Notes under the pieces: model-generated
What the model was told of the DNA's origin: nothing
The model's database searches: none
The model's input: the letters and a program-made list of their open reading frames with translations, nothing else
NCBI GenBank assembly: GCA_031213475.1
Contig: JARUPZ010000011.1
Span: 5,568,513-5,632,512, forward strand
Length of the DNA stretch: 64,000 nucleotides
Direction of reading: 5' to 3'
Source of the DNA: Nereocystis luetkeana
Lineage: Eukaryota > Sar > Phaeophyceae > Laminariales > Laminariaceae
Program-made: the position numbers and the translations under genes
Shown: positions 11,905-23,200 of the stretch, piece by piece
Layout: every line of letters begins with the position of its first letter
Position numbering within the stretch: position 1 is the stretch's first letter

Positions 11905-12357
11905 TGTTGCGGGGCTGGAACCGACAGTCGCTGACGACGAACGGGGTGTCTCGCCTAATCCCACCGCTGCAGGCGATGACATCGACTGCGCCAAGCCGCG
12001 ACGAGCATACATCTGCGGCGGCTGCTGCTGTGGTGGAGAAGACAGATGGAAGCGTTGCGACGACTCCAGGGGCGACCGCTGGGCCTTCCACGAAAAGGGG
12101 AGGAAGGGAGAGCTGCATTGACCTGCCCGTGGTGGTGGGAGAGCTCCCTTAGCCCCCAGGCTGATACTGCTGCTGCTGATGCTGCTGCTGCTCCTGGAGC
12201 TGCCGCTCCTGCTGGTGCCGCTGCTGACCGATGTGACGCGGACAAAGGCGGGTGGCGTGACGCGGCGTGCGGTTGAGGCGAGAACTAACCGCCCGGCGCT
12301 GGCTTTGACGAGGAGTACATACCAGAGGGAAATCCCTCTCGTGGCGCCCGGCAACAT
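2804..12357 (-). CDS. G3E/COG0523 (CobW-type) GTPase, six exons
   Basis: Joining 12357-11659, 8732-8511, 7477-7040, 5588-5385, 4399-4178 and 3208-2804 gives one 729-aa frame; every intron is phase 0. Seen: Walker A GFLGAGKT (about 202-209), VNDM-ADVNID switch region, GCICC (about 294-298), ESTGISDPTP (about 323), VVDSTSF, LLNKADL with the NKxD guanine motif (about 463-466), then the CobW C-terminal domain (YGIGSFTFHARKPFHP, LVFIGIGMDE, DPFPPW end). Known: this family uses GTP to deliver metal to client proteins; members with CxCC include zinc chaperones (ZNG1) and cobalamin-linked CobW. Inferred: zinc chaperone. The first 40 residues could be an organelle-targeting leader. Low-complexity Ser/Gly stretches interrupt the G domain between motifs. 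Start: first ATG of the open frame, at 12357; an unseen 5' exon is possible. It is divergent from the aminotransferase gene. Confidence 0.93.
3252..3378 (-). repeat. Poly-C-ended family B, near-complete copy
   Basis: On the minus strand it runs from CGCCCAATTGTTGGAGGTGT to GAGTACGCC and then a long C-run. It lies in the fifth G3E intron region next to exon 6. Confidence 0.8.
3677..3784. mobile_element. TA-flanked MITE copy 1
   Basis: Inverted termini ACGGGGGACCATAGT and ACTATGGTCCTCCG, about 108 bp, inside an intron of the G3E gene. Confidence 0.85.
3912..4022. mobile_element. TA-flanked MITE copy 2
   Basis: Complete: TATTACGGGGGACCATAGT at one end and ACTATGGTCCCCCCCGTAAT at the other, TA on both sides. 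Only about 130 bp from copy 1. Confidence 0.9.
4178..4399 (-). CDS. G3E GTPase exon 5 (start of CobW C-terminal domain)
   Basis: 74 codons, acceptor TTGACACAG, donor AAG/GTGAGG. It opens with a hydrophilic His/Glu-rich segment (HRREHEQGEEYGHAGG), a possible metal-binding loop, then YGIGSFTFHARKPFHPDRL, diagnostic for the CobW C-terminal domain. Confidence 0.93.
4662..4840 (-). repeat. Poly-C-ended family C copy
   Basis: Inverse copy with CATGCATGGCCGTAGTCGTA and GAAGCGCCGTGAGGTGT; inside a G3E intron. Confidence 0.85.
5030..5310. repeat. ACGACCACA-type minisatellite
   Basis: Degenerate units of 9-15 bp built on ACGACCACAA and ATAACGACC, in the G3E intron between exons 4 and 5. Confidence 0.85.
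5385..5588 (-). CDS. G3E GTPase exon 4 (NKxD guanine motif)
   Basis: 68 codons from acceptor TTTCGCAG to donor GTGAGA. VEFANVILLNKADLASEDD carries the G4 motif. It ends EEASQAAGWLQ, the usual lead into the C-terminal domain. Confidence 0.93.
6180..6262 (+). repeat. Poly-C-ended family B, partial
   Basis: Contains GGTCAATGGCCAAATGACTG and ends GAGTACGCCCCCC. Confidence 0.75.
6284..6394. mobile_element. TA-flanked MITE copy 3
   Basis: TATTACGGGGGACCATGGT to TTATGGTCTCCCGTCATAA; starts about 22 bp after the end of a family B copy. Confidence 0.88.
6488..6545. mobile_element. TTAA-type MITE, left-arm fragment
   Basis: TTTTAGAACCGCAACCC followed by CAAACTACTTGAAAATAGAG; the other arm is absent. 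Confidence 0.5.
7040..7477 (-). CDS. G3E GTPase exon 3 (ESTG and VVD motifs)
   Basis: 146 codons. It starts VEAIARDGKCRHLIIESTG and ends RTVADLLVSQ. A Ser-rich and acidic insert of about 70 residues, built partly on a CTG/CAG repeat at 7338-7375, separates the ESTG strand from VTVVDSTSF. The donor is CAG/GCGAGT, a GC-AG intron; splicing here keeps frame with LLVSQ-VEFANVILLNKAD as the family expects. Confidence 0.9.
8511..8732 (-). CDS. G3E GTPase exon 2 (CxCC exon)
   Basis: 74 codons between acceptor CCCAG and donor GTGAGT. It begins ADVNIDVQLL and ends GGCICCTLLDDLLLE. The three cysteines form the metal-binding CxCC of COG0523 proteins. A linker of about 45 residues with a run of seven Gly codons lies between the switch segment and CxCC. 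Confidence 0.93.
9200..9885. other. Intron DNA without recognisable features
   Basis: Part of the 2.9-kb first intron of the G3E gene. AT-rich, with one G-run (9459-9473). Nothing coding seen. Confidence 0.6.
9885..10640 (+). repeat. Family G duplication, copy 1
   Basis: Homologous to 58710-59500 over its whole length: CGTGCTCGGTTGGTGCATCC at the start, GAGGTGGTCGCGAGAGGGGC near the end. GC-rich core with no consistent open frame between the copies. Confidence 0.85.
10640..11640. other. Intron DNA with interstitial telomere-like block
   Basis: Rest of the first G3E intron. Only the CCCTAA block and paired TACCWGGTA 9-mers at 11463-11482 stand out. Confidence 0.6.
11222..11253. repeat. Interstitial telomere-like CCCTAA repeat
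   Basis: Four to five CCCTAA units read inward on the plus strand, then degenerate to CCCTGACCCC. It lies inside an intron, so it is not a chromosome end. Confidence 0.85.
11659..12357 (-). CDS. G3E GTPase exon 1 (leader, Ser-rich region, Walker A)
   Basis: 233 codons from ATG to NDM, then donor GTGAGA. About 190 residues precede the G domain: a leader-like start (MLPGATRGISLWYVLL), Ser/Gly/Gln-rich stretches from AGC and GGT repeats, then VTLLSGFLGAGKTTLM. The length ahead of the P-loop is unusual, as most family members begin close to it. Confidence 0.88.
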
Positions 12358-12990
12358 GGGCGATAACACTCGCACACTCAACGCGAAGAGAACTCCCGAA
12401 GCCTACGTAAACACGTGAACATGTGACAATCGCGAAATCGCGTTTCTTGGCAGAAGCAGCAAGAGGGAGTTCATGAGATAATGTCAACGTTTTCTTTGTT
12501 TCTGACAGTCCCGGGGGGGCGGGGGGAAGCCTGGTGCTGCAATGATGCTGTGCAGTGACAGTGATGCCCTGTGTGTGCCATGCTTGCAGGAGAACGCTGA
12601 GGACCTCGACTGCCATCGAGACAAGCCAGTGCGGAGACGAACGATTTGGATAGCTCCATTGCTGTCCTATACAGGTCAACTCGTCGTTGTAGACCGTGTC
12701 AAACGACGGAGCTTTGTTCTAAAACTTCTCGCGTCGGTTGAAAAAGAGACAGGAAGTCTGTGCAACTTGTCTATTAATAGACAGGGCTTTCGAGCAGCAC
12801 AGCACCTACGCACGTGCTGACGTCTGGCAACACGAGCGTGCTAGCAGCAAGACAAACACAGATACGACGGCAGGAGGAAGAGAAGCAGCAGGAGGAGGAG
12901 GAGAAGGAGGAGGAGGGGGAAGAGGAGGAATAAAAGGAGGAACAGGAGGAAGAGCAGCAGCAGAAGAAAACGCGTTGGAAGAGCCAGCAC
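12358..12990. promoter_or_regulatory. Shared 633-bp intergenic region of a divergent gene pair
   Basis: It separates the start codons of the G3E GTPase (minus) and the aminotransferase (plus), so both promoters and 5' UTRs should lie here. A purine-rich GGA/GAA tract (12862-12965) precedes the aminotransferase ATG, and GGAATAAAAGG near 12926 is weakly TATA-like. No firm motif could be fixed by eye. Confidence 0.55.
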
Positions 12991-13239
12991 ATGGCGGCGC
13001 TCAAGCAAGCCGTAGACCGTGCGACCGCGGCCCAGCTTTGCCTGGGCGCTGGCGTCGCGAGCTTCATCCTCGCGATGACCTTTCGCAGACTGAGAGACGA
13101 ACACCTCGCCCGGCACAGGCCTTCCAAGCGGTCAAAGGAGCTCACCAAAGGCTGCGCCCCGGCGCACCTGCTGGAGCACATCGCGAGACTGGACGACCCG
13201 GACTACGTGTGCCTCTCCATAGCCGAAAATAAGCTCACG
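12991..13239 (+). CDS. Aminotransferase exon 1
   Basis: 83 codons. ATG in good context (CAGCACATGGCG), a hydrophobic segment at about residues 13-30, then basic residues, ending CLSIAENKLT. Donor GTGAGA, phase 0. Confidence 0.88.
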
Positions 13240-16200
13240 GTGAGATGAGACCCTGTGCACACAGCGCATTTAATACGTGCATACCTGGTACCTATGATTA
13301 ACCCCTTTAGAACTCCAGCCCCGTTTTGGGGACAAGCCACTCCAATCCCAAGTAGTTTGTCTCCATTTGCCCTCAAAACGAGACTGCAGTCCTAAAAGGG
13401 TTAATAATAGTACCTGGAACCGGACGAAGTACGAAGAGGTTATCGCACCGAGTACCGGCGAGGATGGCATGATGGCGTGCCAAGCACGCGTGCCACTCGT
13501 ACGTCTCGGGCGTACCGGTGCGTGCATAAACGCCTACCAGGTATTTCTTTAGAAAGCAAGGGATGTTGAAGGGCGACAGCTCGACAGCAGTCTTCAAAGA
13601 CGTGAGCATGTGAATGTGACGGTGTCACCACCTTGGATGGCCCGGTATTATGCTCGAAGCTCGAATATACTCTACGAGGAATACTTCGGAGTATAATTGA
13701 GCGCAGCAGTTGTCGTCCTCGTAAATCGTGGTACTGATGTGTGTATATGATTCGATGGTAAGATATCCCAGGGTGCGCAGCAGCCATAGACAGACTACGA
13801 AGGCCCAATGGAACCCTTTAGCTCTACAAAATACGACTGTTTTTACGCCGCTATATACGACTCGTACGTGTTACTTGGCGACGGACTCTGCGTATTACTT
13901 TAACTACTGCTGTAGACTGCTGTAGCTGCGGTGGGACCGGTGTGCAATGCCAAGGTTTAGGGGCAGCAACATCATGGTATCATGTCATACATACCCGGTA
14001 CCTGGTACCAAACTCTTGGGGGAAAATGCAGTCGGCCAGAGTCGACGGGAGCGTTGCTGTACGCTCTTCCCAGCTCTCCCACCGTCGTCATGAAGGGTCT
14101 TTCTAGCACCTGGTATGGTATTCAGAGCTAACCTCTGTCTGATACTTCCTTCGAAAGCAGCTAAACGTATTCCACCTTCGCCCCTTTGCCCTCTGCCCCC
14201 CCTTTTCCCCCTCGGTTTCTCCCGCCGTGACTGCAAACCCTCTGGTACAACACAACCTCAACACAACCGATGCGAACACAACGTAACCAAAAACGAACGA
14301 CAAAAACGACACAAACGAAAAAAAACTAAACTACACAAAAAGGTCGGTCCGCTGGTGGAAAAACTGCTCGAGCTCGCCTCCAGACCCTCGGCCCCGCCAG
14401 AAGACAGGCTACCTCCCGAACCCCCCACCACCACAAACGCCAGCACCAACACAACCAACACCAACCCCAACTCCAATACCAACACCAACATCACCAACGT
14501 TATCAACAGTAGCGATGGCTCAGAATTGAAGGCGCCCTCGCGAGCTGCAGCAGGCAGGCCGCCGCCCAAGGCACCCCCACCGGCACCACCACTACCACCA
14601 GCAGAGGCGGAAGCAGAGGCGGTTGCAGCGGCAGCAGCAGCAGCAGCAGCAGCAGCAGCGGCAGAGGCGGCCGCCAGGAGGCTTTCTTCCATGGGATACG
14701 GGGACGAGCGCGGCCCCCGGTGGGTGAGGCGCGAGCTCGCCGAGATGATGGGGGAGCGCATGTTCCACCGACGGGTCGACCCGGACGACTTGTGCATCGC
14801 CGCCGGAGCGAAGTGCATTCTGAGGTGAGGGAGGTATATATTTCGCTTTGTATATCAATAGAGAACTGCGGTCATCCTTTTCAGTCAAGTGGTGTCAGGC
14901 CATTGGATAATGTCATACGTCGTCCCTTTTTTTTGTGGGCCAACCAATCAAATTAGTTATTAACAGTTTACTAAAGACGTTCAACCAAATCGAAAACTAA
15001 AACTGCAAGCTCCTTCTTTTTGCCTTTCTCTGGTATATACTAGTGTATATGTCACCGTCGCCGACAGCGCTGCTGTCCCCCCAACCCCGCACCCAGCAAG
15101 CCAGCGCACCCGCCCCCCCCACTCCCCCTCCTCCGTCGCCTTCCGTCCATTTTTTCTTTCGCTGCCACCCCCCGGCCCCCCGCCCTTCCCCTGCTTCCCC
15201 CCTCTACCCCGCCGGCTCCCGCCCCCGCCCCCTGCTGTATCCAAAGGTTGCTCATGCTCGTTTTAACGGAGCAGGGGCAGGGCTGTCTTATCCCCGGACC
15301 GTACTTTCCAGGGTTCGACAAAGTGCTGACCATCACGGGGGTGAAGGCTTGGGTGGTGAACAGGCTGGCAGGAGGAGGGGGGGGGGTCGAGGGAGGGGTG
15401 GACGAGGGGATATCGCCGCGCGTGCTGCAGGCGGGGCTTCGGTAAGCTGCTGCTGCCGTGTGGTCGGGTGTGATCGGTCGCCTCGTTCCTGTTGTTGTTC
15501 CTGTTGTTGTTTTTGTTGTTGTTGTTGTTGCTGGTGGTGGTGGTGGTGGGGGTGGTGTTGTAGTGGTTCATTGTTCCCTCGTATCGCCTATCCCTCGTCC
15601 CCTATCCTTGTCCCCCCTTGCCCCCGTCGTCTGTCCCCTGTTGGATACCCCCTACCCCTTATCCCCTCTCCCCTGCCTGATATTTTATCTGTTATCCCCT
15701 TTCTTTAACCTCTATCGCCAATCCCCTTTCGCCCACCCCTTATCCCTGATTTCCCCCATCCCCATATACCCTGACCCCTATATCTCCCATCGCGTATCCC
15801 CTATCCCCTCATTCTCTATTACTTATCCCCTATCCCCCACCCCCCACCCCTTATCCCTAATACCCCTTATCCCCTATCCCAGCATTCTCTATCCCTTATC
15901 CCCTATCCCCGGTCATCTATCTCCCTATTCCCTGGCCCTCTCTGTGGTGTAGGAGCGCGAAGGCGGCGGACGTTACTATCCGCACGCTCCTCATCACCTC
16001 TCCCCACAACCCGACCGGGCGGATGTACTCGCCGAGGGCCCTGCTTGGAGCAATCGCGTGGGCGCGCAAGCGAAGCCTGCACGTCATCGTGGACGAGGTG
16101 CGGGGGGACGAGGGAGGCGGGCCCGGTGGCGGGGGAGAGAGGGGTGGTGTTTTGTTTTTTATGGGGCGGAAGTGGGGAAGGGGGGAGTTGGGCAAGAGGG

Positions 16201-17098
16201 GGGGGGAAGGTGAGAGAGGGCGCCTGCTGCTTTGTCGTTTATTATTTTTCATCTATTAGTAGCGAGATTTTTGTTTTGAGGCTGTCCTGGGGGCGGGAGG
16301 GGAAGAGGGAAAGGAACGGGGGAGGGGGAGGGGGTGAAGGCGGGGCAGGGGCAGCAGGAAAAGAGGGGGCGCCTGCTCCTTCTTCATTGGTTGTTTTCTT
16401 TTACAGCTCCGGAGGTTTCTCGATGATGGATGGAGCCTCCCTGAACGGCAGTAGTGCCGAGTGGCCCTCGCACCCTCCCCTCCCCCCCCCCTGCGCACAC
16501 AGGCTTCTCCTCCTCCCTATCCCTCAAGCAGGGTCTGCCTGGTCGGTGAAAACCCGACGTGCTCCGTCCCGGCATTGTAGGGATGCGAGGGTCTATGGTC
16601 ATGCGACTACGGCCATGCATGAGATCAAGTACATCTTTCCGATCGAGTACACCCCCACCCCCCTCCCTCCTACTCCACCCCCCACCGCTTTCCGGGGTTT
16701 TAACACCGTGCGTCACCCCCTCCGATGTCTCTCTTGCAGGTCTACGCCAACTGCGTCCACAGACCTAACGCCTCGTTCCGTAGCGTGGGGAGCCTCCTGG
16801 GTGGCGGAGGCGTGAATGGGGGGGGACACGTGGGTACGGCCATGGGCATGGGCAACGATGTTCACATCATGTACGGCCTGTCGAAGGATCTCGGGGTGGC
16901 GGGGTGGCGGGTGAGTTTCTTTCGGGGGTATTCCCCGGTAAAATTCTGGGGAAATTTCCTGGAGGGAAACAAATCGGGTGGAAAAAAAAAGAAACTTTTG
17001 TCGAGAATTTTGTCGGGTTTTTTTTCGGGGGGTGTTGGTCACGGGCGCCGATCCTTCGTAGGCTAAGGCTGTTTGAGCAGTCGGCCGATTCCTGGAAC

Positions 17099-17131
<33 letters not shown>

Positions 17132-17258
17132 GAAAATCGGTGGAAAGTTTTGTTGTGGTACCGCTGATTGTTCGTCTGGCCTGGTTGATCCGCCGATTTC
17201 TAGCGAATCGGTTCTGGGTTGTGGACTGATTGGTGGTGGCGGTGGCAACGACGACGAC

Positions 17259-17292
<34 letters not shown>

Positions 17293-20200
17293 CGGACGCT
17301 GATTGTGGTGATGACGAGGTTTGGTTCTGTGTCTTCCATCCCACCCGTAGGCTTGATCCTTCTTGGCCCGTTTCCCTGCGACGTAGTCGTATCTCAGATC
17401 TGGGGTCATATACTGTAGTAGCCCCTTCCCCCCCCCCCCCCCCCCGCCCTCCGCACCAATTATATGAACTCATTGAAGCTGCCATCCATATGCAAGTCCG
17501 TCTCACAAGCGGTTCTTAGTAGGATGCAGCTCACCCTTCATGCGACTCGCCGGACACCTCACGGCGCTTCGCGCTTGGTGCGCGAGCAATGTCTTGCCTG
17601 GTCGGTGGAAACCCGACATGCTCCGTCCCGGCATTGTAGGGATGCGAGAGTCTATGGTCATACGACTACGGTTAATGCATGAGATCGAGTGCATCTCTCC
17701 TATCGAGTACACCCCCCCCCCCCCCTCACTACAGTAGGTGCCTTGCAATGATGACGATGGTATTGGTGGTGAGGGAGATGATGATGATGATGATGCTGAT
17801 GCTGATGCTGATGATGGTGATGATGATGAGGGTGATGCGGAAGCTGCTGGTGCTGATTGTGACGATGGCGCTCCATGATGAAAAAACAAAAGCTCCCATG
17901 ATTTGAAAAAAATAAAGAAACGGTTGGATGTCACCGGCTCGCTGTATCGCATCAGGTGGGCGTGCTGTACACCGAAAGCAAGGAGGTGATGTCTGTCGTG
18001 TCGAAACTGGTGATGACGTCTCAGGCGTCGTCCGACACCATGGACGTCGTCGGCCGCTTGTTTCAGGAGCCCGGTTTCATGGACGAGTATTTCCGACAAC
18101 ACCAGGCAAGCTACTGTACGTTTTTGTGTTTTTGTTTCTTCTTTGACCCTGAGAAACAAAATCACGTCAACCGTGAGGTAAAACAAAATCGTCTCGAGAC
18201 TCCTATTTTGCCACGCTGTGTGTGACACTTCGATTGCTTATATATATCTACATACAGTGTGTGTAGTGTTTAGAGTGGCCTACGACATCTGGCGTATTTG
18301 TTTCGTGATAAACGCACTCGCCAGTTACAACGTCCTTCCTCCGGGTGTCTGCTACACCCACGAAAGCGAGTCAACGGGGAACAGCCAAAAAAGCGAAAAC
18401 GGGATTCATGTATACAGACGGGCGCCGACTTTGATGCTTCCTTCTCATAAGGCGCTTTTTTTTTTTTAAGCGTAGAAGTTGTTCGCTTTGTTTTCTCCCT
18501 CTCCTCTACTACCCCTATGTACCTCTAGATAAAACTAGCAGAAATTTCCTATGTGATATATATGGGAAAAAAAGGTGATGAGCGCCCAATTGTTGGAGGT
18601 GTCTCTTATTAGGAGTAGGAACGGTGCTCCGTCTTGAAAGGGATGCGTGGTCAATGGTCAAATGACTAAGGCAAGTGACAAATGAGTACGCCCCCCCCTC
18701 GGTGAAAACCCGACATGCTCCGTCCCGACATTGTAGGGACGCGGGGGTCTATGGTCATACGACTACGGCCATGCATGAGATCGAGTACATCCCTCCTATC
18801 GAGTACACCCCCCCCCCCCCCCCTACTAATGTCGGGGTTTCCTCATCGCCATTTTTGTCGGCCATTCGGCTTTGCTTGCTTCTTTTTCGGATTTTTCGGT
18901 TTTCCACCGTCGCTACCTTTACTGCCGCGCGCGGCTAGTGGCAACGATTACGTTTGTCCGCTTCATGAACTGAAACATCGACCATTCTTGGTTCCGGTTC
19001 CGCATCGCGTGCCCCCCCCCCCCCCTTCTACCCCCCTCCCCCCTATTTTTTATAGGTTGGGTTGGCGTCGGTTGGCAACGACACTGTAAAACATGCCGCT
19101 CGCTACGTGAGCTAGACAACCAGGGTACCGTTTTTTTTTTGGTTGGCGGTCGCCCACAGCTGGTTGTCGAGTTAGATCATTTGTGCGGGGTAAAGAACCT
19201 TTACTCCGCACAATTGGGAATGATCGTATCAGGTAGTGTTCAAGGTAAGGCACCCAAGAGGCAGTTACATAGTACTCCCATTGCTGTCTCTGGAAATGCC
19301 TGCACCGGAAATTAAATCAACTCATTGAAGCTGTCGTCCATATGCAAGTCCGCCTCAAAAGCGGTTCTTAGTAGGATGTTCTTAGTAGGATGCAGCTCAC
19401 CCTTCATGCGACTCGCCAGACACCTCACGCCGCTTCGCGCTTGGTGCAAGCAATGTTTGCCTGGTGGGTGAAAACCCGACATGCTCCGTCCCGGTATTGT
19501 AGGGATGCGAGGATCTATGGTCATACGACTACGGCCATGCATGAGATCGAGTACATCTCTCCTATGGAGTACACCCCCCGCCCCCTCCTATATATTTTAC
19601 ACAGACTGGGTTGGCGTCGGTTGGCGACGTCGCTGTAAAACATGCCGCTCACTACTTGAGCTAGGCAACCAGGGTGCTGTTTTCTGTTTTTCGGCGGTCG
19701 ATCACAGCTGGTGACCGAGGTATATCGTTTGTGCGGGGCGGAGAGCCTTCACTCCGCACAAGGGGAAGTATCGTATCACGTCGTGCTTCTGGTAAGGCAC
19801 CCAAGATGCAGTTGTATAGTACTCCCGTTGCTGTCTCTGCAAGTGGCCACACCGGGAATTGAGTCAGCTCATTGAGGCTGTCAGCCATATGCAAGTCCGC
19901 CTCACAAGCGGTTCTTAGTAGGATGCACCCCCCTTCTATATTATATACATGGTGTATATATATAATATATAGGTTGGGTTGGAGTCGGTTGGCGACCACC
20001 GCTGTAGCCCACCACGGCTGGCGGTCCGGTTGGGTCATTAGAACCTTGGCTCCGCACAAGGGGGATGCTCGTATCACGTACCAGGTAGTGCCTATGTATA
20101 TGGTAAGGCATCCACAAGGCAGTTACATAGTAAACCCATTGCTATCTCTGGAAGGGGCCACACCAGAAAATAAATCAATTAATTGATGCTGTCATCCATA

Positions 20201-23200
20201 TTTAAGAAAATCCTCCTCAAAAGCGGTTCTTAGAAGGATGCAGCTCACCCTTCATGCAACTCGCCCAACACTTCACCGCGCTTTACGCTTGGTGCAAGCA
20301 GTGGCTGCCTGGTCGGTGAAAACCCGACGTGCTCCGTCCCGGCATTGTGTGGATGCGAGGGTCTATGGTCATACGACTACGAGCATGCATGATAATGAGT
20401 ACACCCCCCTCCCACTCCCCTCCTTTACTCCGCACAAGGAGAACGGTCGTATAATGTAGTATTAACGGACCCTTGAGGAAGTTATGTTGTACCCCCATTG
20501 CTGTCTCTGGAAGTTGGTCACACCGGAAAATAAATCAATTTATTGGCGGAATATCTATTAAACCATAGAAGCTGTCATCTATATGCAAGTCCGCATCACA
20601 AGCGGTTCTTAGAAGGATGCAACTCACCCTTCACGCGACTCGCCGAACACCTCACGGCGCTGTGCAAGCAATGTCTGCCTGGTCGATGGAAACCGGCGTG
20701 CTCCGTCCCGGCATTGTAGGGATGCGAGGATCCATGGTCATACGACCACGGCCATGCGTGATATCGAGCACACCCCCCCCCCTCCGTCTCAAACGAAACA
20801 AGGTGGAATCGGAAAAAACACCTAGAGATATACCTGGTACGGGGGATTGAGGGAAGGAATAGGAATGAAAACGTATTTGCACGGCCCAATGGACTTCGCG
20901 AAAACGCTGAAACTGCGCTTTCGTGTAGGTGACCTGGACCTGCCAGAAAGATAAAGAGGCATACCACTAGCCGGGAGACGAGGAGGAAATAGATGCACAG
21001 ATGTGCCCGTTTGGCAAAGCAATAGAGAGTAGAACTCACATGGTAGGAGAATATGAAATATACAAGGAGGAAGGGGTGTGTTAGAAGAGAAGATGAGGAA
21101 AATAGAGGAACTGTGACGTGGAGGAGTTTGACACACTAGATAGCAGCGAGAAAACGATCGCTAACCTAGGAGACAGGTGGTGGCCACAGGCGGCCAAACA
21201 GGAAGGGGATAAGAGCGAAAAGTTTCTATTACGGGGGACCACAGTGAATAGGACCTGCGGTATACATAAAAATCTATATATTTAATCATTTCTACTAACA
21301 ATATTTGGTCCTATCAACTATGGTCCCCCGTAATACGTAATACATGAAAACAACGTAATGAACGCCTAATTGTTGGGGGTGTCTCTATTAGGAGTAGGAA
21401 CGGTGCCTCCGTCTCGAAAGGCATGCGTGGTCAATGGGTCAAATGACTCGGGCAAGCAACAAATGAGTGCCCCCCCCCCCCCCCCCCCCCGCCCTCCTCT
21501 TGATGTCACGTTTTTTGCGCTTCCGCTACTCCTCTGATGTGATTCTCGGGGTCGAAAAACAAAAAATGCACACATTGGGAAAGATAGTCCTTAACCTGGG
21601 CATTGTAGGCTCACTATCTGCAGAAATGAGGGGTTTGCGCAGGAATCTGGGTCGTACAGATCCAACAACAACCGAGGAAAGCATGCGCCACCGCACAAGT
21701 GTCAGGTCATGCACACAGTTTGCGGTTCCACCCCGCGACATGAGCGAGCCATAGATCATAGTTGCGCTGACATACCTTCCCTGAAGTACGAGTACTCGTA
21801 TCTACGGTAGATAATGTTTTTTTGGGAATCGAAGCGAGAGATGATCTAGATTTTCGCTGCTGTGAGATACAAAAAAAAAAAAAAAAAAAAAAGTCTCGGG
21901 TATCTAGATTCTTCTTTTTTTTTTTTTCGGTAGGGTCGGCGATTTGTCCGACGTGGGTTGTGTGGGGGATACACCGAGGCTGGTTGGTTGCCTCGGGGTG
22001 TCTACACGGAACGGAGTGACATAACTTGCTTGGGGGGGGGTGACCTTAAAGCGTGTGTGTATTGAGGCGGTGCTATCTATTAGAGGGGGAAGAGGGGAAG
22101 CGGACCTGGCATCCACATGTATGTGAAAAAAAAAACTGAAATTATGTCGATCATGAGAAGTTGGGATCGGGGATCTGTCTGAAAGGGTGACATGCTCTAA
22201 ACCTAACCCAAGGTCTCCACCTTGGTTCAACAGGAGGGCCTGAGGGCGGCGTACGCTTCTCTGGTCAACAATTTGGGGAGGAGGGGCATCATGCACCTCC
22301 AGGCCGAGGCCGGGCTGTTCGTTATGCTGGATCTCAGGGAATTCCTGGAAGATTCTTCAAAGGTCGGGTTCGGCGATTTGCTGTCGACATTTCTTTTTTT
22401 TCTTCTTCTTCTTCTTCTTCTTCTTGTTAATTGACACATTTTGTTTTGGTTTTGGTTTTGTCTTTTTGTTTTTAGTCTGCATCATCCATTGTATGAGGGG
22501 CATAAACTTGGAATTGAAGTTGGCTAACCCCCTTCACCCACCGATCGACCGACCGACCGACCGACCGACCGACCGACTGACTGACTGACTGACTGACTGA
22601 CCGACTAATCGATTGACCGATTTACCGACGGAAGGACTGATTGACTGGGTTGACCGAGGTCGCAACCGATCAAATATCGACCGACCAACCGCCCGAATAA
22701 ACCGACTGACTGATTTACCGAACGAAAGACTGATTGAAAGTCAGTACTTTCAGTCAACCCATCGACTGACGGACTGACCGGCTGACGGATCTACCACACC
22801 GACTGACCGATTTGCCGACCGATTGACTGATAGTTCAATACTTATGTACAACCCGTCGACCGACCGACTGATTGACGGGGCGGACCAATCAGCCATTTGG
22901 CCGACCTACCGGGCGGCTGACTGACTGAATGGCCGGTGCCCCGACCGGCCAACCTGCCGACTGACCAATGTCGAAATGACCAGCCAACAATAAATGACCG
23001 ACCAACAATCGAACGACCGACCGATGTCCCGACCAACCAACTGATCGACCCATCGACCCATTAGTCGATTTCCGGTCCAAAACAAAATTAAAAACGACGG
23101 AATTTCGTGCTGCTTCCGAACGACCGCAGGAAGCGGAGACGAGGCTGTGGCGACAGATGCTGGACAGGACGGGGGTCAACCTGACACCCGGAGATGCTTT

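Noticed and set aside
12381-12381. Earlier start of the G3E GTPase at a TTG
   Set aside because: A nuclear gene should start at ATG; the first one in frame is at 12357.
18105-18119. GT donor 13 bases beyond the GC donor of aminotransferase exon 6
   Set aside because: ACT/GTACGT breaks the phase and adds residues not expected between QHQ and EGLRAAY.
19053-19590. Family C as a 5S rRNA-derived element
   Set aside because: CTACGGCCAT resembles the start of 5S rRNA, but the internal promoter boxes and the rest of 5S are absent.
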